From the NCBI GenBank assembly GCA_013396655.1, contig WBMV01004773.1, positions 248,001 to 312,000 of the forward strand: a stretch of 64,000 nucleotides of DNA. Direction: 5' to 3'. Shown here one piece after another: positions 62,201 through 64,000 of this stretch. Position 1 is the stretch's first letter, and each line of letters opens with the position of its first letter. Made by a program: the position numbers and the translations under genes. The notes beneath the pieces were generated by a model, which had not been told where the DNA came from, searched no databases, and was given only the letters and a program-made list of their open reading frames with translations. The stretch is from Campylorhamphus procurvoides. Its lineage: Eukaryota; Chordata; Aves; Passeriformes; Dendrocolaptidae.

Positions 62201-64000
62201 GTAACTCACATAGTCTACAATTAAAAATAATTTTTATTGCTTTTTATCAGGTCACAATGGGGTCTGTGAGGTATGACTGAAAGCAAAAAATTTCAACAGG
62301 ACCATGGGGAAAAAAAAAGCATACTAAAAAAGCAGAGTATAGAAAGCATATTCTAATAACATTCATTTTCTTTCCTTTGTTTATCCTCGTTTTCCTGTTT
62401 ATCCTGACTTGGTTCACAAGTCAGTCCACGTATAAGATAACGTGTCTGCCTCAGAGATTACTGAGACTAATATTGAGGCTCAACCTTTAGAGTAATTATC
62501 AACCTTGACAACACAGGAAAGAGACTATTCCCTTTATAATTCATTTAACTAAAAGCTTTTAATCTTACAAGAATTAGGGTCCTCACCCTCATCTCTACAG
62601 AGGCAGACTAGCAGTCTACCCTAAATCTTATCTCTAGCTTGTCTGCATTCCAGCAAAAAAACAGAGTCAAAAGACATGAAAAAGAAACATCAGAAACCCA
62701 TACTTCAGACAAAGATATGTTCCACTGCCTGCATGGTGGAAACTGAACAGCTATGATTCTAAAACATGTGAAATGAACAGGATCACCTTCTCCTAAGCTA
62801 GTCATGAGTAGAGTTCTCAGTCTACACAAAGAGGTAGACACACAATTTCTTCATTAAATTCTCAGTATAACACATGGTTGTTCAGAGAAAGAAGAATTCA
62901 TGTCACACTTCTACTTTTCCTAAAGTACAAGAAAATAACAAAGAAAAAGGTATGGCTTTGTCTCAAGCAGCCTTGCTCTCAGTGTACCAGGCAACACAGC
63001 CCAGAAGACAAGGGAGCATTCTGCATCAGGGGGGACATCTGGCACAGCAATGGAGGAAAGAGACTCCATTCCTCATGCTATCACTACAAATGCATATACT
63101 TCAAACTAGACTATTACCAATTTCATGCATAAGTAACATAAATTTGTAGCATAAAGCAACAAAGTAACAAAGTTGATCTTTACATAGGAACCCAGAGGAT
63201 GAACTCTCTTTATTCTTTTCAGATAACTAAAATTTGAAAAATTATAATGGCCTGCTTTTCACTCTTTTAATGATCTACAAAAATAAAATAGCATCATATC
63301 AGTATTTTAGTAGGAGCATTTAAAATTATACAATGTGAATGCTTAAATTACCACTGCCCAAATTCTAAGAATATTGCGTGTTTTGTACAAAGATGCGTGT
63401 AAAAATGTAGTGTTATATTTTAACATGATTTGACATAAATCTTACAGAGAAAAGTAGTGAAACTGACAGCTAAGTGAGTCTTTGAACAAATCTTGACACA
63501 CTTAGTGTCTGAAGTTTATTTTAAATATTACCTCCTAGTTATACTGCAAACAATAGGGGCCTGAGGTCAGGAAAACTTTAAATCATTTTAGCAGTCTTTG
63601 CATGCACAATACAAAATATATTCAAATATTCCATTTTCTACTTGCAGAAATCACTGTGTTTTGGCCAGATGTTTCTGTTACTAAACGTCTCTAGTAATGA
63701 AGTATTCATGATTCTCCTATACAGTCTTTTTCAGTGATATTTTTGCCACAATAAGATTTTTAATTATATGTAATCCAAGTCTCTCTTGCTATAAAGTAAG
63801 AAAGCACTTAATCCTTACCATGCTTCTCTTGGGACAACAGGTTATCCTCCCCTCATTCAGGAATGTATCATGACAGGCTACGTTTTCTCATTTATTCAGT
63901 TTTCTCTTCTTTTGAAATCATACTTATTCAAAAGTTTTCTCATGGAATGTGCTTTTCTTTTTTTCTTTTTTTTAACAAATCAGATATCTCAAAGTCACAT
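59201..64000. other. unique AT-rich non-coding DNA
   Basis: About 4.8 kb with no recognisable gene, repeat family or RNA. Short A and T runs only, including a T-rich stretch at the very end (63955-63975). Frames under 95 codons (for example 60124-60399 and 62874-63149) show no domain. Confidence 0.6.

Noticed and set aside
1..64000. CRISPR arrays, tRNA or rRNA genes, operons, prophage or plasmid features
   Set aside because: None seen on either strand. The repeats are simple-sequence, CR1 or LTR types, and the window is vertebrate in character.

Overview
The window looks like an AT-rich intergenic or intronic stretch of a bird genome. The basis is its repeat content: 5'-truncated CR1 LINEs with the ATTCTATG-type 3' end, and three LTRs of types I recognise as widespread in birds. 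No convincing protein-coding exon, RNA gene, CRISPR array, operon or bacterial-type feature was found. The longest open frame is 162 codons and has low-complexity composition. The family identifications come from memory of the families, not from a database search.

Layout. 1-3031: unique AT-rich DNA. 3032-3625: a solo LTR with TG...CA ends and a near-perfect 5-bp target duplication. 3626-21499: unique DNA with a possible MIR-like SINE near 18.6 kb. 21500-21990: CR1 fragment A, minus strand. 22.0-31.2 kb: unique DNA with long A/C-rich low-complexity tracts and a 14-bp-stem hairpin. About 31.2-31.7 kb and 39.5-40.2 kb: two very decayed plus-strand CR1 relics, recognisable only after translation. 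41.88-44.74 kb: an assembly error around two single-N joins, with one 692-bp and one 356-bp duplicated block. 44.56-46.05 kb: CR1 fragment B, minus strand, covering reverse transcriptase to 3' end. 46.46-47.0 kb: a partial minus-strand LTR. 54.02-55.54 kb: CR1 fragment C, minus strand. 58.74-59.2 kb: a third LTR relic. The remainder to 64 kb is unique AT-rich DNA.

There is no gene network to describe. What can be read is repeat history (an older layer of decayed CR1 and MIR-like pieces, then younger CR1 and LTR insertions) and the assembly's failure points. The most consequential observation is that roughly 42571-43620 is probably not a real extra piece of chromosome: contigs with overlapping or contained sequence seem to have been laid end to end. 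I saw no previously undescribed biological system.
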